18,015 nt of DNA from an uncultured Desulfovibrio sp. Lineage in GTDB: Bacteria > Desulfobacterota > Desulfovibrionia > Desulfovibrionales > Desulfovibrionaceae. Positions 1 through 7,331 of this stretch are shown piece by piece (the stretch's first letter is position 1; every line of letters starts with the position of its first letter). The position numbers and the translations under genes were made by a program. A model generated the notes under the pieces. The model was not told the origin of the DNA, did not search any database, and saw only the letters and a list, made by a program, of their open reading frames with translations. Location of the stretch: positions 1 through 18,015 of the forward strand of contig CALBAX010000040.1 of NCBI GenBank assembly GCA_937926875.1. The letters run 5' to 3'.

Positions 1-425
1 GGGAAGCCCGCCGCCAGGCCCTGCCCGTGCTGGCCCGCTGCAAGCCCACCACCGTGCTGGAAGACGCCACCGTGCCGCGCTCCCAGATTCCTGCCATGAT
101 GAAGGCCGTCAACGACATCGCCAAGAAGTACAATGTCGAAGTGGGCACCTTCGGTCATGCCGGTGACGGCAACCTGCATCCCACCTTCCTGTGCGACAAG
201 CGCGACAAGGAAGAGTTCGCCCGCGTGGAAGCCGCCGTCGACGAAATGTTCGACGTGGCCATCAGCCTGCACGGCACCCTCTCCGGCGAACACGGCATCG
301 GCACCGCCAAGTCCAAGTGGATGGAAAAGGAAACCTCCCGCGGCACCATCCTCTTCTCGCAGCGCCTGCGCCGCGCTCTGGATCCCAAGGGTCTGCTCAA
401 TCCCACCAAGCTGGTGGGCATTTAG
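1..425 (+). CDS. FAD-linked lactate/glycolate oxidase, C-terminal part (partial)
   Basis: This is the 3' end of a gene that enters from the left edge; the frame is open from base 3 and stops at 423-425. About 140 residues are visible. They carry the hallmarks of the FAD-linked oxidase C-terminal domain (GlcD/D-lactate dehydrogenase family, PF02913): a GHAGDGNLHP block and a GEHGIGTAKSKWM block, the His-rich region near flavin and substrate in this family. The N-terminal FAD-binding domain lies outside the window. In sulfate reducers such proteins act as D-lactate dehydrogenase, oxidising lactate to pyruvate and passing electrons to a GlcF-type Fe-S subunit, which is exactly the next gene 11 bases downstream. 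Substrate (lactate rather than glycolate) is inferred from the neighbouring lut genes and lactate permease. The family call is firm; the substrate call is moderate. Confidence 0.9.
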   Translation, partial: EARRQALPVLARCKPTTVLEDATVPRSQIPAMMKAVNDIAKKYNVEVGTFGHAGDGNLHPTFLCDKRDKEEFARVEAAVDEMFDVAISLHGTLSGEHGIGTAKSKWMEKETSRGTILFSQRLRRALDPKGLLNPTKLVGI

Positions 426-436
426 GGAGACACGCC

Positions 437-1729
437 ATGAGCGACCTGAAGAAACTGGCAAAGCGTCTCATGACGCTTGACGACCGCATCATCGCCTGCA
501 TGAAGTGCGGCATGTGCCAGGCTGTCTGCCCCATGTTCGGCGCCACCATGATGGAAGCCGACGTGGCCCGCGGCAAGCTGGCCCTGGTGGACAACCTGGC
601 CCATGAAATGATCGCCGACCCCGAGGCCGTGGCCGACAAGCTGGGGCGCTGCCTGCTGTGCGGCTCCTGTGAGGCCAACTGCCCCTCCGGCGTGAAGATC
701 ATGGACATCTTCATGGAGGCTCGCGAGATCGTGAACACCTATCTTGGCCTGCACCCGGTCAAGAAGATGGTGTTCCGTGCCCTGCTGCCGTATCCCGGCC
801 TGTTCAACTTTGCCATGCGGGTGGGCGCGCCCATGCAGCGCGTCATCTTCCGCAGCAACAAGGACACCCAGAACACGGCCTGCGCTCCCATGCTCAACTT
901 CATGCTGGGCGACCGCCACATCCGTTCCCTGGCCCTCAAGCCCCTGCACGCCATCTACGGCAACCTGGACGAGCCCCGTGTCATGGGCGGCCTGAAGGTG
1001 GCCTTCTTCCCCGGCTGCATGGGCGACAAGCTTTACGTGGATGTGTCCGAAGCCTGCATCAAGGTGCTCCACCACCATAACGTGGCCATCTACATGCCCA
1101 GCAGCTTCGCCTGCTGTGGCATCCCGGCCCTGTCCTCCGGCGACGCCGAAGGCATGGTGAAGCAGATGGCCAAGAGCCTGGCCGCCTTTGGTGAAAGCAG
1201 CTTCGACTATGTGCTGACGGCCTGTTCCTCCTGTACCTCCACCATCAAGGAACTGTGGCCCCGTTACGCCGCCCGCCTGGGCAGCGTGGAACAGCACCAG
1301 GCTGAAGCCCTGGCCGCCATCACCATGGACATCAATGAATTCCTGGTGAAGGTGCTCAAGGTCGAAGCTGTGGAAAGCCTGCCCGGCGCCAAGACCGTGA
1401 CCTACCACGACTCCTGCCACCTCAAGAAGGCCTTGGGCCTTTCCGAGGAACCGCGCACCATCATCAAGACCAACCCCAACTACAAGCTGGTGGAGATGAA
1501 GGAAGCCGACCGCTGCTGCGGTTGCGGCGGTTCCTTCAACCTCTTCCACTACGACCTGTCGCGTGTCATCGGTCAGCGCAAGCGTGACAATGTGGTGGCC
1601 ACGGGCGCCCATGTGGTGGCCGCCGGCTGCCCCGCCTGCATGATGCAGCTGGAAGACGTGCTTTCGCACAACAATGACCCCGTGCAGGTCAAGCATACTA
1701 TCCAGATCTATGCCGAAACCCTCAAATAG
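437..1729 (+). CDS. GlcF-type Fe-S subunit, two [4Fe-4S] sites and two CCG domains
   Basis: A 430-aa electron-transfer subunit, likely partner of the preceding FAD oxidase. The N-terminus holds two ferredoxin-type cysteine sets: C21-x2-C24-x2-C27-x3-C31-P and C72-x2-C75-x2-C78-x3-C82-P. The rest carries two CCG (cysteine-rich) domains: the first with FFPGC, CCGIP and CSSC elements, the second with HDSCH, CCGCGG and CPAC elements. This order matches glycolate oxidase GlcF and the Fe-S subunits of D-lactate dehydrogenases, in which the CCG domains bind further clusters and relay electrons toward the quinone pool. The ATG at 437 is chosen because an AGGGAG ribosome site lies just upstream and the product then starts at the usual place before the first cluster. 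An in-frame extension back to 191 overlaps the previous gene and is not credible. It sits 11 bases after the oxidase, so cotranscription is expected. Confidence 0.92.
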   Translation: MSDLKKLAKRLMTLDDRIIACMKCGMCQAVCPMFGATMMEADVARGKLALVDNLAHEMIADPEAVADKLGRCLLCGSCEANCPSGVKIMDIFMEAREIVNTYLGLHPVKKMVFRALLPYPGLFNFAMRVGAPMQRVIFRSNKDTQNTACAPMLNFMLGDRHIRSLALKPLHAIYGNLDEPRVMGGLKVAFFPGCMGDKLYVDVSEACIKVLHHHNVAIYMPSSFACCGIPALSSGDAEGMVKQMAKSLAAFGESSFDYVLTACSSCTSTIKELWPRYAARLGSVEQHQAEALAAITMDINEFLVKVLKVEAVESLPGAKTVTYHDSCHLKKALGLSEEPRTIIKTNPNYKLVEMKEADRCCGCGGSFNLFHYDLSRVIGQRKRDNVVATGAHVVAAGCPACMMQLEDVLSHNNDPVQVKHTIQIYAETLK

Positions 1730-1758
1730 GGTGCGGCATTCATTATAAGGAGACATCA

Positions 1759-2397
1759 ATGGCCCCTGAAGAAATACAGGATCTTGTCCAGGACTTCACC
1801 GCCAAAGCCACGGCCGTCAATGCCGTGGTGCAGGAGCTGCCCAACATGGCCGCCGCGCTGCAATACGTGGTGGACGTGTGCGAAAACAAAGCCCCGTGCG
1901 AACTGATGGCGGACGAGGATGTGGAAAAAGGCCCCAACGGCCCCAATGGCGTGCCCACCCGCGTGCAGCGCATCGTGGCCGCCCCTGTCCTGAACGATGA
2001 AGACTTCGCCACGCTGGAGGCCGCCTGCAACGAAAAGGGCTTCCTGTGCATCCGTGAAGGTCTGCGCAACCATCTGGCCGGTATCGACGTGGGTCTGACC
2101 TCCGCCGAGATGGGCGTGTCTGCCAGCGCCACCTGTCTGGTGAACACCGATAACGAAGATGCCCGCCTGGCCGGCATGATCAGCGAGATCCACGTGCTGC
2201 TGCTGGCCAAGTCCAAGCTGGTGCGCACCCTGCCCGAGATCGCCGGCCGCATGCGCGAACTGCTCATGGCCAACCCCAAGGGCGGCAACTACACGACCCT
2301 GATCAGCGGCCCCAGCCGTACCGCCGATATCGAGCGCGTGGCCGCCGTGGGCGTTCATGGCCCGCTGGAATTGCATATCATTCTTCTGGAGGACTAA
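1759..2397 (+). CDS. lutC: LutC-like LUD-domain lactate utilisation protein
   Basis: A 212-aa soluble protein of the LUD family (LutC/YkgG, formerly DUF162). The C-terminal block ISGPSRTADIE followed by GVHGPLELH is the conserved signature of LutC, and the GLTSAEMGVSASAT stretch in the middle is also typical. In Bacillus and relatives LutA, LutB and LutC are all needed for oxidation of L-lactate to pyruvate; the exact role of LutC is not established. The N-terminal ~60 residues are helical and less conserved. The start at 1759 has an AAGGAGA ribosome site at 1747-1753 with ideal spacing. The stop at 2397 is only 3 bases from the next ATG, so the gene is translationally close to the LutB-LutA fusion with which it should function. 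Confidence 0.9.
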   Translation: MAPEEIQDLVQDFTAKATAVNAVVQELPNMAAALQYVVDVCENKAPCELMADEDVEKGPNGPNGVPTRVQRIVAAPVLNDEDFATLEAACNEKGFLCIREGLRNHLAGIDVGLTSAEMGVSASATCLVNTDNEDARLAGMISEIHVLLLAKSKLVRTLPEIAGRMRELLMANPKGGNYTTLISGPSRTADIERVAAVGVHGPLELHIILLED

Positions 2398-2400
2398 GCC

Positions 2401-4557
2401 ATGAGCCACACTGCACCCAAAACCCTTTCGGATTACCGCAAGGATATTGATTCTGCCCTTGAGGACAGCTTCCTGCGCCGTACCCTCGACACCTTCGCCG
2501 TGGCCTACCGCGCCAACCGTGAAGCTGTGTTCAAGGAAGTGGACGAACGCGGCCTGATCAAACAGATCGCCGACGCCAAGGACGATGCCTGCAAGCACAT
2601 GGAAGAACTGTACGAACAGTTCCGCCGTGTGGCCGAAGAACGCGGCGTGCACGTGCACCGCGCCGCCACTGCCGAAGATGCCAACCGCATCATCGCCAGC
2701 ATCGCCCGTGAGAACAACGTCAAGCGCATCATCAAGTCCAAGTCCATGACCGCTGAAGAGATCCAGCTGAACCCCTATCTGGAAAAGGAAGGGTTCATCG
2801 TGGATGAGACCGACCTCGGCGAATGGATCATCCAGCTGCGCCACGAAGGCCCCTCGCACATGGTCATGCCCGCCATCCACCTGTCCCGCTATCAGGTGGC
2901 GGACGACTTCACCAAGGAGACCGGCGTCAAGCAGGATGCCGAAGACATCCAGCGCCTGGTGAAGGTGGCCCGCGTGCAGCTGCGCCGCAAGTTCATCAAC
3001 GGTGACATGGGCATCTCCGGCTGCAACTTCGCTGTGGCCGAAATGGGCGCCGTCAGCACCGTGACCAACGAAGGCAACGCCCGCATGGTCACCACCCTGC
3101 CGCGCGTCCATGTGGCCATCGCCGGCCTGGACAAACTGATCCCCAACCTGGAAGTGGCCCTGACCGCCCTGCAGGTGCTGCCCCGTAACGCCACGGCCCA
3201 GCGCCTGACCGCGTATGCCACCTTCATGGCCGGTGCCGGTGAATGCCGCGCCTGTGAGGACAACAAGAAGATCATGCATGTGGTCTTCCTGGACAACGGC
3301 CGTACCGAGATCGCCCGTGACCCGCTGTTCTCCCAGATCTTCCGCTGCGTGCGCTGCGGCGCCTGCGCCAACGTCTGCCCCGTGTTCCGTCTGGTGGGCG
3401 GCCACAAGATGGGCTACATCTACATCGGCGCCATCGGCCTGATCCTGACCTACTTCTTCCACGGCAAGGACAAGGCCAAGGTGCTGTGCCAGAACTGCGT
3501 GGGCTGCGAATCCTGCAAGAACGTCTGCGCCGGCGGCATCGACCTGCCCCGCCTGATCCGCGAGATCCGCTCCCGCCTGACCGAAGAGCAGGGCGGTGGT
3601 GTGGAAGGCACCCTGATGGCCGCTGTGATGAAGAACCGCAAGATGTTCCACAGCCTGCTCAAGTTCGCCTCCTACGCCCAGAAGCCCTTCACCGGCGGCA
3701 CCCAGTTCCAGCGTCACCTGCCTGCCATATTCCTTGGCAAGCACGGCTTCAAGGCCCTGCCCGCCATCGCCAACGAAGCCTTCCGTGACCGCTGGGCCAA
3801 GATCGCCCCGCGTGTGGCCACCCCGCGCTACCGTGTGGCCATCTTCGGCGGCTGCGCCCAGGACTTCGTTTATCCCGAACAGCTGGAAGCCTGCGTCAAG
3901 GTGCTGGGTGCCCGCGGTGTGGCCGTGGAATACCCCATGACCCAGACCTGCTGCGGCCTGCCCCTGGAAATGATGGGGCAGCGCAAGACCTCCGTGGACG
4001 TGGCCAAGCAGAACCTGGACGCCTTCGACGCCAGCAAGTACGACGCCATCATCACCCTGTGTGCCAGCTGCGCTTCCCACCTGAAGCACGTGTACCCCCA
4101 CATCCTTGAAGGCAAGGCTGACGCCGCCCGCGTGCAGCTCTTCTCCGACAAGGTGACGGACTACAGCTCCTTCGTGCATGACGTCCTCGGCCTGACCGAG
4201 AAGGACTTCAACAACAGCGGGGAAAAGGTGACCTACCACGCTTCCTGCCACATCTGCCGTGGCCTGGGCGTGACCAAGGCCCCGCGCGACCTTATCGCCG
4301 ACGCGGCCACCTATGTGCCGTGCAACGAAGAGGACGTGTGCTGCGGCTTCGGCGGTACCTACTCCATGAAGTTCCCCGAGATCTCCGGCACGCTGCTGGC
4401 CAAGAAGCTGAAGAACATCGAAGCTACCGGCGCCTCCCGCGTGGTCATGGACTGCCCCGGCTGCGTCATGCAGCTGCGCGGCGGTGTGGAAAAGCAGGGC
4501 ATGAAGGTCAAGGTCTCGCACATCGCGGAACTGGTGGCCGAAAACCTGAAAAAATAA
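2401..4557 (+). CDS. Fused LutB-LutA: LUD + di-[4Fe-4S] + two CCG domains
   Basis: A 718-aa cytoplasmic Fe-S protein that joins the activities of LutB and LutA in one chain. Residues ~50-300 form the LUD domain of LutB/LldF (SKSMTAEEI and GISGCNFAVAEMGAVSTVTNEGN blocks). A ferredoxin module follows: C-x2-C-x2-C-x3-CP from about residue 316 (CVRCGACANVCP) and a second set from about 363 (CQNCVGCESCKNVC). The C-terminal half is LutA/GlcF-like with two CCG domains: near 480-560 (GGCAQDF, CCGLP, CASC) and near 610-700 (HASCH, CCGFGG, CPGC). In Bacillus LutA and LutB are separate proteins. The likely role is oxidation of L-lactate to pyruvate with electron transfer through the clusters. It follows lutC by 3 bases. 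An alternative name is LldF-type Fe-S protein. Domain calls are strong; the catalytic assignment rests on family knowledge. Confidence 0.92.
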   Translation: MSHTAPKTLSDYRKDIDSALEDSFLRRTLDTFAVAYRANREAVFKEVDERGLIKQIADAKDDACKHMEELYEQFRRVAEERGVHVHRAATAEDANRIIASIARENNVKRIIKSKSMTAEEIQLNPYLEKEGFIVDETDLGEWIIQLRHEGPSHMVMPAIHLSRYQVADDFTKETGVKQDAEDIQRLVKVARVQLRRKFINGDMGISGCNFAVAEMGAVSTVTNEGNARMVTTLPRVHVAIAGLDKLIPNLEVALTALQVLPRNATAQRLTAYATFMAGAGECRACEDNKKIMHVVFLDNGRTEIARDPLFSQIFRCVRCGACANVCPVFRLVGGHKMGYIYIGAIGLILTYFFHGKDKAKVLCQNCVGCESCKNVCAGGIDLPRLIREIRSRLTEEQGGGVEGTLMAAVMKNRKMFHSLLKFASYAQKPFTGGTQFQRHLPAIFLGKHGFKALPAIANEAFRDRWAKIAPRVATPRYRVAIFGGCAQDFVYPEQLEACVKVLGARGVAVEYPMTQTCCGLPLEMMGQRKTSVDVAKQNLDAFDASKYDAIITLCASCASHLKHVYPHILEGKADAARVQLFSDKVTDYSSFVHDVLGLTEKDFNNSGEKVTYHASCHICRGLGVTKAPRDLIADAATYVPCNEEDVCCGFGGTYSMKFPEISGTLLAKKLKNIEATGASRVVMDCPGCVMQLRGGVEKQGMKVKVSHIAELVAENLKK

Positions 4558-4570
4558 CTGAAAACGAGCG

Positions 4571-4594
4571 GCGGCGTGCCCCGCGGCACGCCGC
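4571..4594. terminator. Hairpin 1 after the lut genes
   Basis: A perfect 10-bp GC-rich stem (GCGGCGTGCC at 4571-4580 paired with 4585-4594) with a 4-nt loop, 13 bases after the stop codon of the LutB-LutA fusion. No T-tract follows, so it is either a weak or factor-assisted terminator or an mRNA 3'-end stabiliser. Confidence 0.5.
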
Positions 4595-4598
4595 CTGT

Positions 4599-4633
4599 CC
4601 CGCGACCGGCCTTCCTGTCCGGCCGGTCGCGGG
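4599..4633. terminator. Hairpin 2 after the lut genes
   Basis: A perfect 13-bp GC-rich stem (4599-4611 with 4621-4633) and a 9-nt loop, directly behind hairpin 1. Again there is no run of T on the plus strand, so intrinsic termination is uncertain. The tandem arrangement makes a role in partial termination or 3'-end protection plausible. Confidence 0.5.
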
Positions 4634-4935
4634 GATCCCGGGCCGGGTGCCGCCCAGGGCGCCCCGGCATATGGACAGGAGGGATTTTTGGACAGACACC
4701 GGGTCTCCGGGCGGTTTTGAGGAAGGCCGCCGTCTGTCTGAAAATGCCGCATGGTCACGGTCTTTTCCTGGCGAACCTGCATGGAGCGCCGGTGGGCCGC
4801 AGGCATATGCGGCAAGGTCACGACCGTAATGCGGCATGTTGTCATGTCGCCGGTTTGGGGAAGGTCACGGCTGCGTGTGGTGCGAAAATATGCGGCCGGG
4901 ACATGTTCACTATGGACACTTGCAGAGGAGGTCTC

Positions 4936-6633
4936 ATGTCCATCGGTCTTCTGGCATTCCTTGCCTTCATCCCGATCCTGATTGCCCTGATCCTCATGGC
5001 TGGCCTGCGCTGGCCCTCCACCCGGGCCATGCCCATCGCCTGGCTCGCAGGCATGGTGCTGGCCTGTGCCTTCTGGGGACAGGAACCCCTGCGCCTGGTG
5101 GCCCTTTCCATCGAAGGCACCATCACGGCTGTGGGCGTGCTGATCATCGTGTTCGGCGCGCTGTTGATCTACTACACCATGCAGTACAGCGGCGCCATGG
5201 AGACGATCCAGGCCGGCATGAAGAAGATCAGCCCTGACAAACGCTTGCAGGCCATCATCATCGGTTTCATGTTCGCCGCCTTTATCGAAGGTGCCGCCGG
5301 TTTCGGCACGCCTGCCGCCCTGGCCGCGCCCCTGCTGCTGGGCCTTGGCTTCCCGCCCCTGTGCGCGGCCGTCATCTGCCTGGCCTTCAACAGTGTGCCC
5401 GTGACCTTTGGCGCCGTGGGCACCCCCGTGTTGCAGGGCTTCAAATCCATCGAAGCCGTGGCCATGCAGGCCATGAACTTTTCGGACCCTGCCATGGCCT
5501 ACAAGACCATCGGCGAATATGTCACCCTCATGCATTTCCCCATGGGCATCATCCTGCCCATCTTCATGCTGGGCTTCATGACCCGTTTCTTCGGCAAGAA
5601 CAAGTCCTGGATGGAAGGCTTCCGCGCGTGGAAGTACTGCCTCATGGCTTCCGCCTGCTTCCTGGTGCCGTATCTGATCCTGGCCTGGCTGGTGGGCCCC
5701 GAACTGCCTTCCATGGTTGGCGGCCTGCTGGGCCTCGGTGCGCTGGTCTGGCTGACCCAGAAGGGTTTCTGCGTGCCCCGCGACGGCGTGTGGGACTTCG
5801 ACCACAAGGATGCCTGGGATGCTGAATGGACCGGTTCCATCGAAGCCAGCTCCGCCACCGAGTACAAGGAACACATGAGCCAGACCATGGCCTGGTTGCC
5901 CTATGTGCTGTGCGGCCTGCTGCTGGTGCTGACCCGCGTGCCCGCTTTCCACCTGAAGCCCATCGTCACCGATCCCATGTTCAGTGTGGGGTGGGCCAAT
6001 ATCCTGGGCTTCCAGGGCGTGACCTCCAAGATCGCCCTGCTCAACCTGCCCGGTACCATCCCCTTCATCCTGGTATCCATCATCACCATCGGCCTGCACA
6101 GGATGAACGGTGAAAAGATCCGTCAGGCCTGGGGCACCGCTCTGGAAAAGATGACGGCCCCCACCATCGCCCTGGTGGCTGCCGTGGCCCTGGTATCCAT
6201 CCTGCGCGGCTCCGGCGTCAATACCGCCGGTCCTGATGGTGCGGCCCTGCCGTCCATGCCCATGGCCATGGCGCTGTTCGCCTCTGACGTGGCCGGTGCC
6301 GCCTGGCCCATGCTGGCCGCTTTCGTGGGCGGTCTGGGCGCCTTCATCACCGGCTCCTGCACCGTGTCTGACATGCTCTTTGCCAACTTCCAGTGGGATA
6401 TGGGCGGTCTGCTGAACTATCCTGCTCTCGGCAAGTACATCATCGTGGCTGCCCAGGGTGTGGGCGGCGCTGCCGGCAACATGATCTGCATCCACAACAT
6501 CGTGGCCGTGTGCGCCGTGCTGGGCATGATCGGCAAGGAAGGCATCATCCTGCGTCGTACCATCTGGCCCTTCCTGCTGTACTGCGTGGTGGCCGGTACG
6601 GTGTGCTTCTATCTTATTGGCCGTGTCCTGTAG
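4936..6633 (+). CDS. L-lactate permease, LctP family
   Basis: A 565-aa integral membrane protein of the lactate permease family (LctP/LldP/GlcA, TC 2.A.14), which imports lactate (and often glycolate) with protons. It is hydrophobic throughout, with more than ten predicted membrane segments, matching the family length of about 550 residues. The family motif EGAAGFGTPAALAAPLLLGLG lies near residues 118-138, and the C-terminal half carries GAFITGSCTVSDMLFANFQ and GGAAGNMICIHNIVAV, also typical. The ATG at 4936 is chosen because GAGGAGG sits at 4925-4931 and the first membrane helix begins right after it. The gene follows the lactate oxidation genes on the same strand after a structured 378-bp gap, so it probably supplies their substrate. 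It ends 22 bases before a strong terminator. I have not assigned lldP or lctP because the paralogue cannot be resolved. Confidence 0.95.
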   Translation: MSIGLLAFLAFIPILIALILMAGLRWPSTRAMPIAWLAGMVLACAFWGQEPLRLVALSIEGTITAVGVLIIVFGALLIYYTMQYSGAMETIQAGMKKISPDKRLQAIIIGFMFAAFIEGAAGFGTPAALAAPLLLGLGFPPLCAAVICLAFNSVPVTFGAVGTPVLQGFKSIEAVAMQAMNFSDPAMAYKTIGEYVTLMHFPMGIILPIFMLGFMTRFFGKNKSWMEGFRAWKYCLMASACFLVPYLILAWLVGPELPSMVGGLLGLGALVWLTQKGFCVPRDGVWDFDHKDAWDAEWTGSIEASSATEYKEHMSQTMAWLPYVLCGLLLVLTRVPAFHLKPIVTDPMFSVGWANILGFQGVTSKIALLNLPGTIPFILVSIITIGLHRMNGEKIRQAWGTALEKMTAPTIALVAAVALVSILRGSGVNTAGPDGAALPSMPMAMALFASDVAGAAWPMLAAFVGGLGAFITGSCTVSDMLFANFQWDMGGLLNYPALGKYIIVAAQGVGGAAGNMICIHNIVAVCAVLGMIGKEGIILRRTIWPFLLYCVVAGTVCFYLIGRVL

Positions 6634-6655
6634 CAACGGCTGAAACCATGCAAAG

Positions 6656-6684
6656 AAAGGCCCGCTTTGGCGGGCCTTTTTTTA
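6656..6684 (+). terminator. Rho-independent terminator of the lactate permease
   Basis: A perfect 10-bp stem (AAAGGCCCGC at 6656-6665 with GCGGGCCTTT at 6670-6679), loop TTTG and a T-tract at 6677-6683, starting 22 bases after the permease stop codon. Confidence 0.95.
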
Positions 6685-6719
6685 TGCCGTGCAACGGCCG
6701 GAAGAGCCGACGCTGCAAC

Positions 6720-6743
6720 AAAAAAACCACCCGGAGGATGGTT
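6720..6743 (-). terminator. Rho-independent terminator of the 134-aa hypothetical gene
   Basis: Read on the minus strand, AACCATCC pairs with GGGTGGTT (one T-G wobble; plus-strand 6725-6743) around a 3-nt loop and runs into seven T (complement of 6720-6726). It lies 21 bases after the stop codon at 6765 and faces the permease terminator. Confidence 0.8.
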
Positions 6744-6764
6744 CGGACGGAGGCAGGAAGAGGG

Positions 6765-7169
6765 CTAGTTGTCGAGGAGGGCGGCCGGTGCGTGCCAGTA
6801 CCAGTGCGCGACCAGGGTCAGGTCATCCGGCAGCCATTCCCCACTGTGCTCGAACTCGAAAAGGAGTTCCTCTTCCGTCCCATCCAGCGGGATGGCGGGA
6901 TGGGCTAGCTTGCGCAGGTGGACCAGGACGGCCAGGCATTCGAAAAGCGAGAACAGGGCATCGGAAGAAAGATCCGCGGCAGCGATGGTGCGCAGCAATT
7001 CGGGATGGAAGGGATTGCTGCTGACCCGGGCGGCATCATACAGGTCGCAGTGCCGGCACAGGGAATCCAGAGTATCGGCGACCAGCAAATCCCGTTTGTC
7101 CTGAGGGGATCGTTGCCGCAATGCTGCGGCGAACTGGCTGATGAGGGTACGTTTTTCGCGAATGGTCAC
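6765..7169 (-). CDS. Hypothetical protein, 134 aa
   Basis: I do not recognise this protein. It is a soluble, mostly helical, acidic chain with no signal peptide and no membrane segment. It begins with the basic TIREKRTLISQFAAALRQRS and has two cysteines close together (CRHC, near residue 39), which is too few for a metal site by itself. The C-terminal part (EEELLFEFEHSGEWLPDDLTLVAHWYWHA) is rich in acidic and aromatic residues. I prefer the GTG start at 7169: AGGAG lies 6 bases before it on the minus strand, and a good promoter lies just upstream. The longer form from 7235 would start upstream of the promoter's expected transcription start. The gene is a self-contained unit with its own promoter and terminator, between the permease and a lipoprotein gene. 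Confidence 0.75.
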   Translation of the reverse strand: MTIREKRTLISQFAAALRQRSPQDKRDLLVADTLDSLCRHCDLYDAARVSSNPFHPELLRTIAAADLSSDALFSLFECLAVLVHLRKLAHPAIPLDGTEEELLFEFEHSGEWLPDDLTLVAHWYWHAPAALLDN

Positions 7170-7191
7170 CGGGAACTCCTGTTTTCTGATG

Positions 7192-7220
7192 ACTATAGGA
7201 TAACGAATATATAAAAGCAA
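7192..7220 (-). promoter_or_regulatory. Sigma70-type promoter of the 134-aa gene
   Basis: On the minus strand, TTGCTT (complement of 7215-7220) and TATAGT (complement of 7192-7197) are separated by exactly 17 bp. Transcription would start near 7185, giving a short leader of about 16 nt containing the AGGAG site before the GTG at 7169. Confidence 0.7.
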
Positions 7221-7331
7221 CGTTCTTCCGCTCAAGAACGGGGCAAAAGAGCGTACTTTCCACTATGCAGATGTAGCCGGGCACTGGCACAGTATGCATC
7301 GATGCGGCCTTTCCGCAGGGCCGGGGCCCCT

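Larger units (their letters stand above)
4558..4935 (+). other. 378-bp non-coding gap before the lactate permease
   Basis: No credible gene lies here. The permease frame is open back to 4576, but that stretch looks non-coding and the ribosome site is at 4924-4932. The gap starts with two strong tandem hairpins (4571-4633). It also contains GGTCACG three times (4753-4759, 4816-4822, 4863-4869) and a 9-bp inverted repeat (ATGCCGCAT at 4744-4752, ATGCGGCAT at 4829-4837). I found no convincing -10/-35 pair and no sigma54-type GG-N10-GC site. The region probably separates permease expression from that of the oxidation genes, by its own promoter or by attenuated read-through. Confidence 0.6.

Noticed and set aside
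422..1759. 445-codon antisense frame over the Fe-S subunit gene
   Set aside because: Same His/Gly/Val-rich mirror pattern; the plus-strand gene has clear cysteine motifs and a ribosome site.
4634..4935. Sigma54 promoter for the lactate permease
   Set aside because: Lactate genes in some Desulfovibrio are under sigma54-type control, but no GG-N10-GC pair with the surrounding consensus was found here.
4576..4935. N-terminal extension of the permease from the upstream open frame
   Set aside because: The extension crosses the hairpins, has a Arg/Gly/Pro-rich non-coding composition, and lies before a strong ribosome site and the first membrane helix.
1756..6636. A 1626-codon open frame on the minus strand, antisense to lutC, the LutB-LutA fusion and the permease
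   Set aside because: It mirrors three well-supported genes and the gap between them. The product is a low-complexity His/Gly/Gln/Ala-rich string with no domain. Long antisense frames are expected from the strong GC-rich codon bias here.
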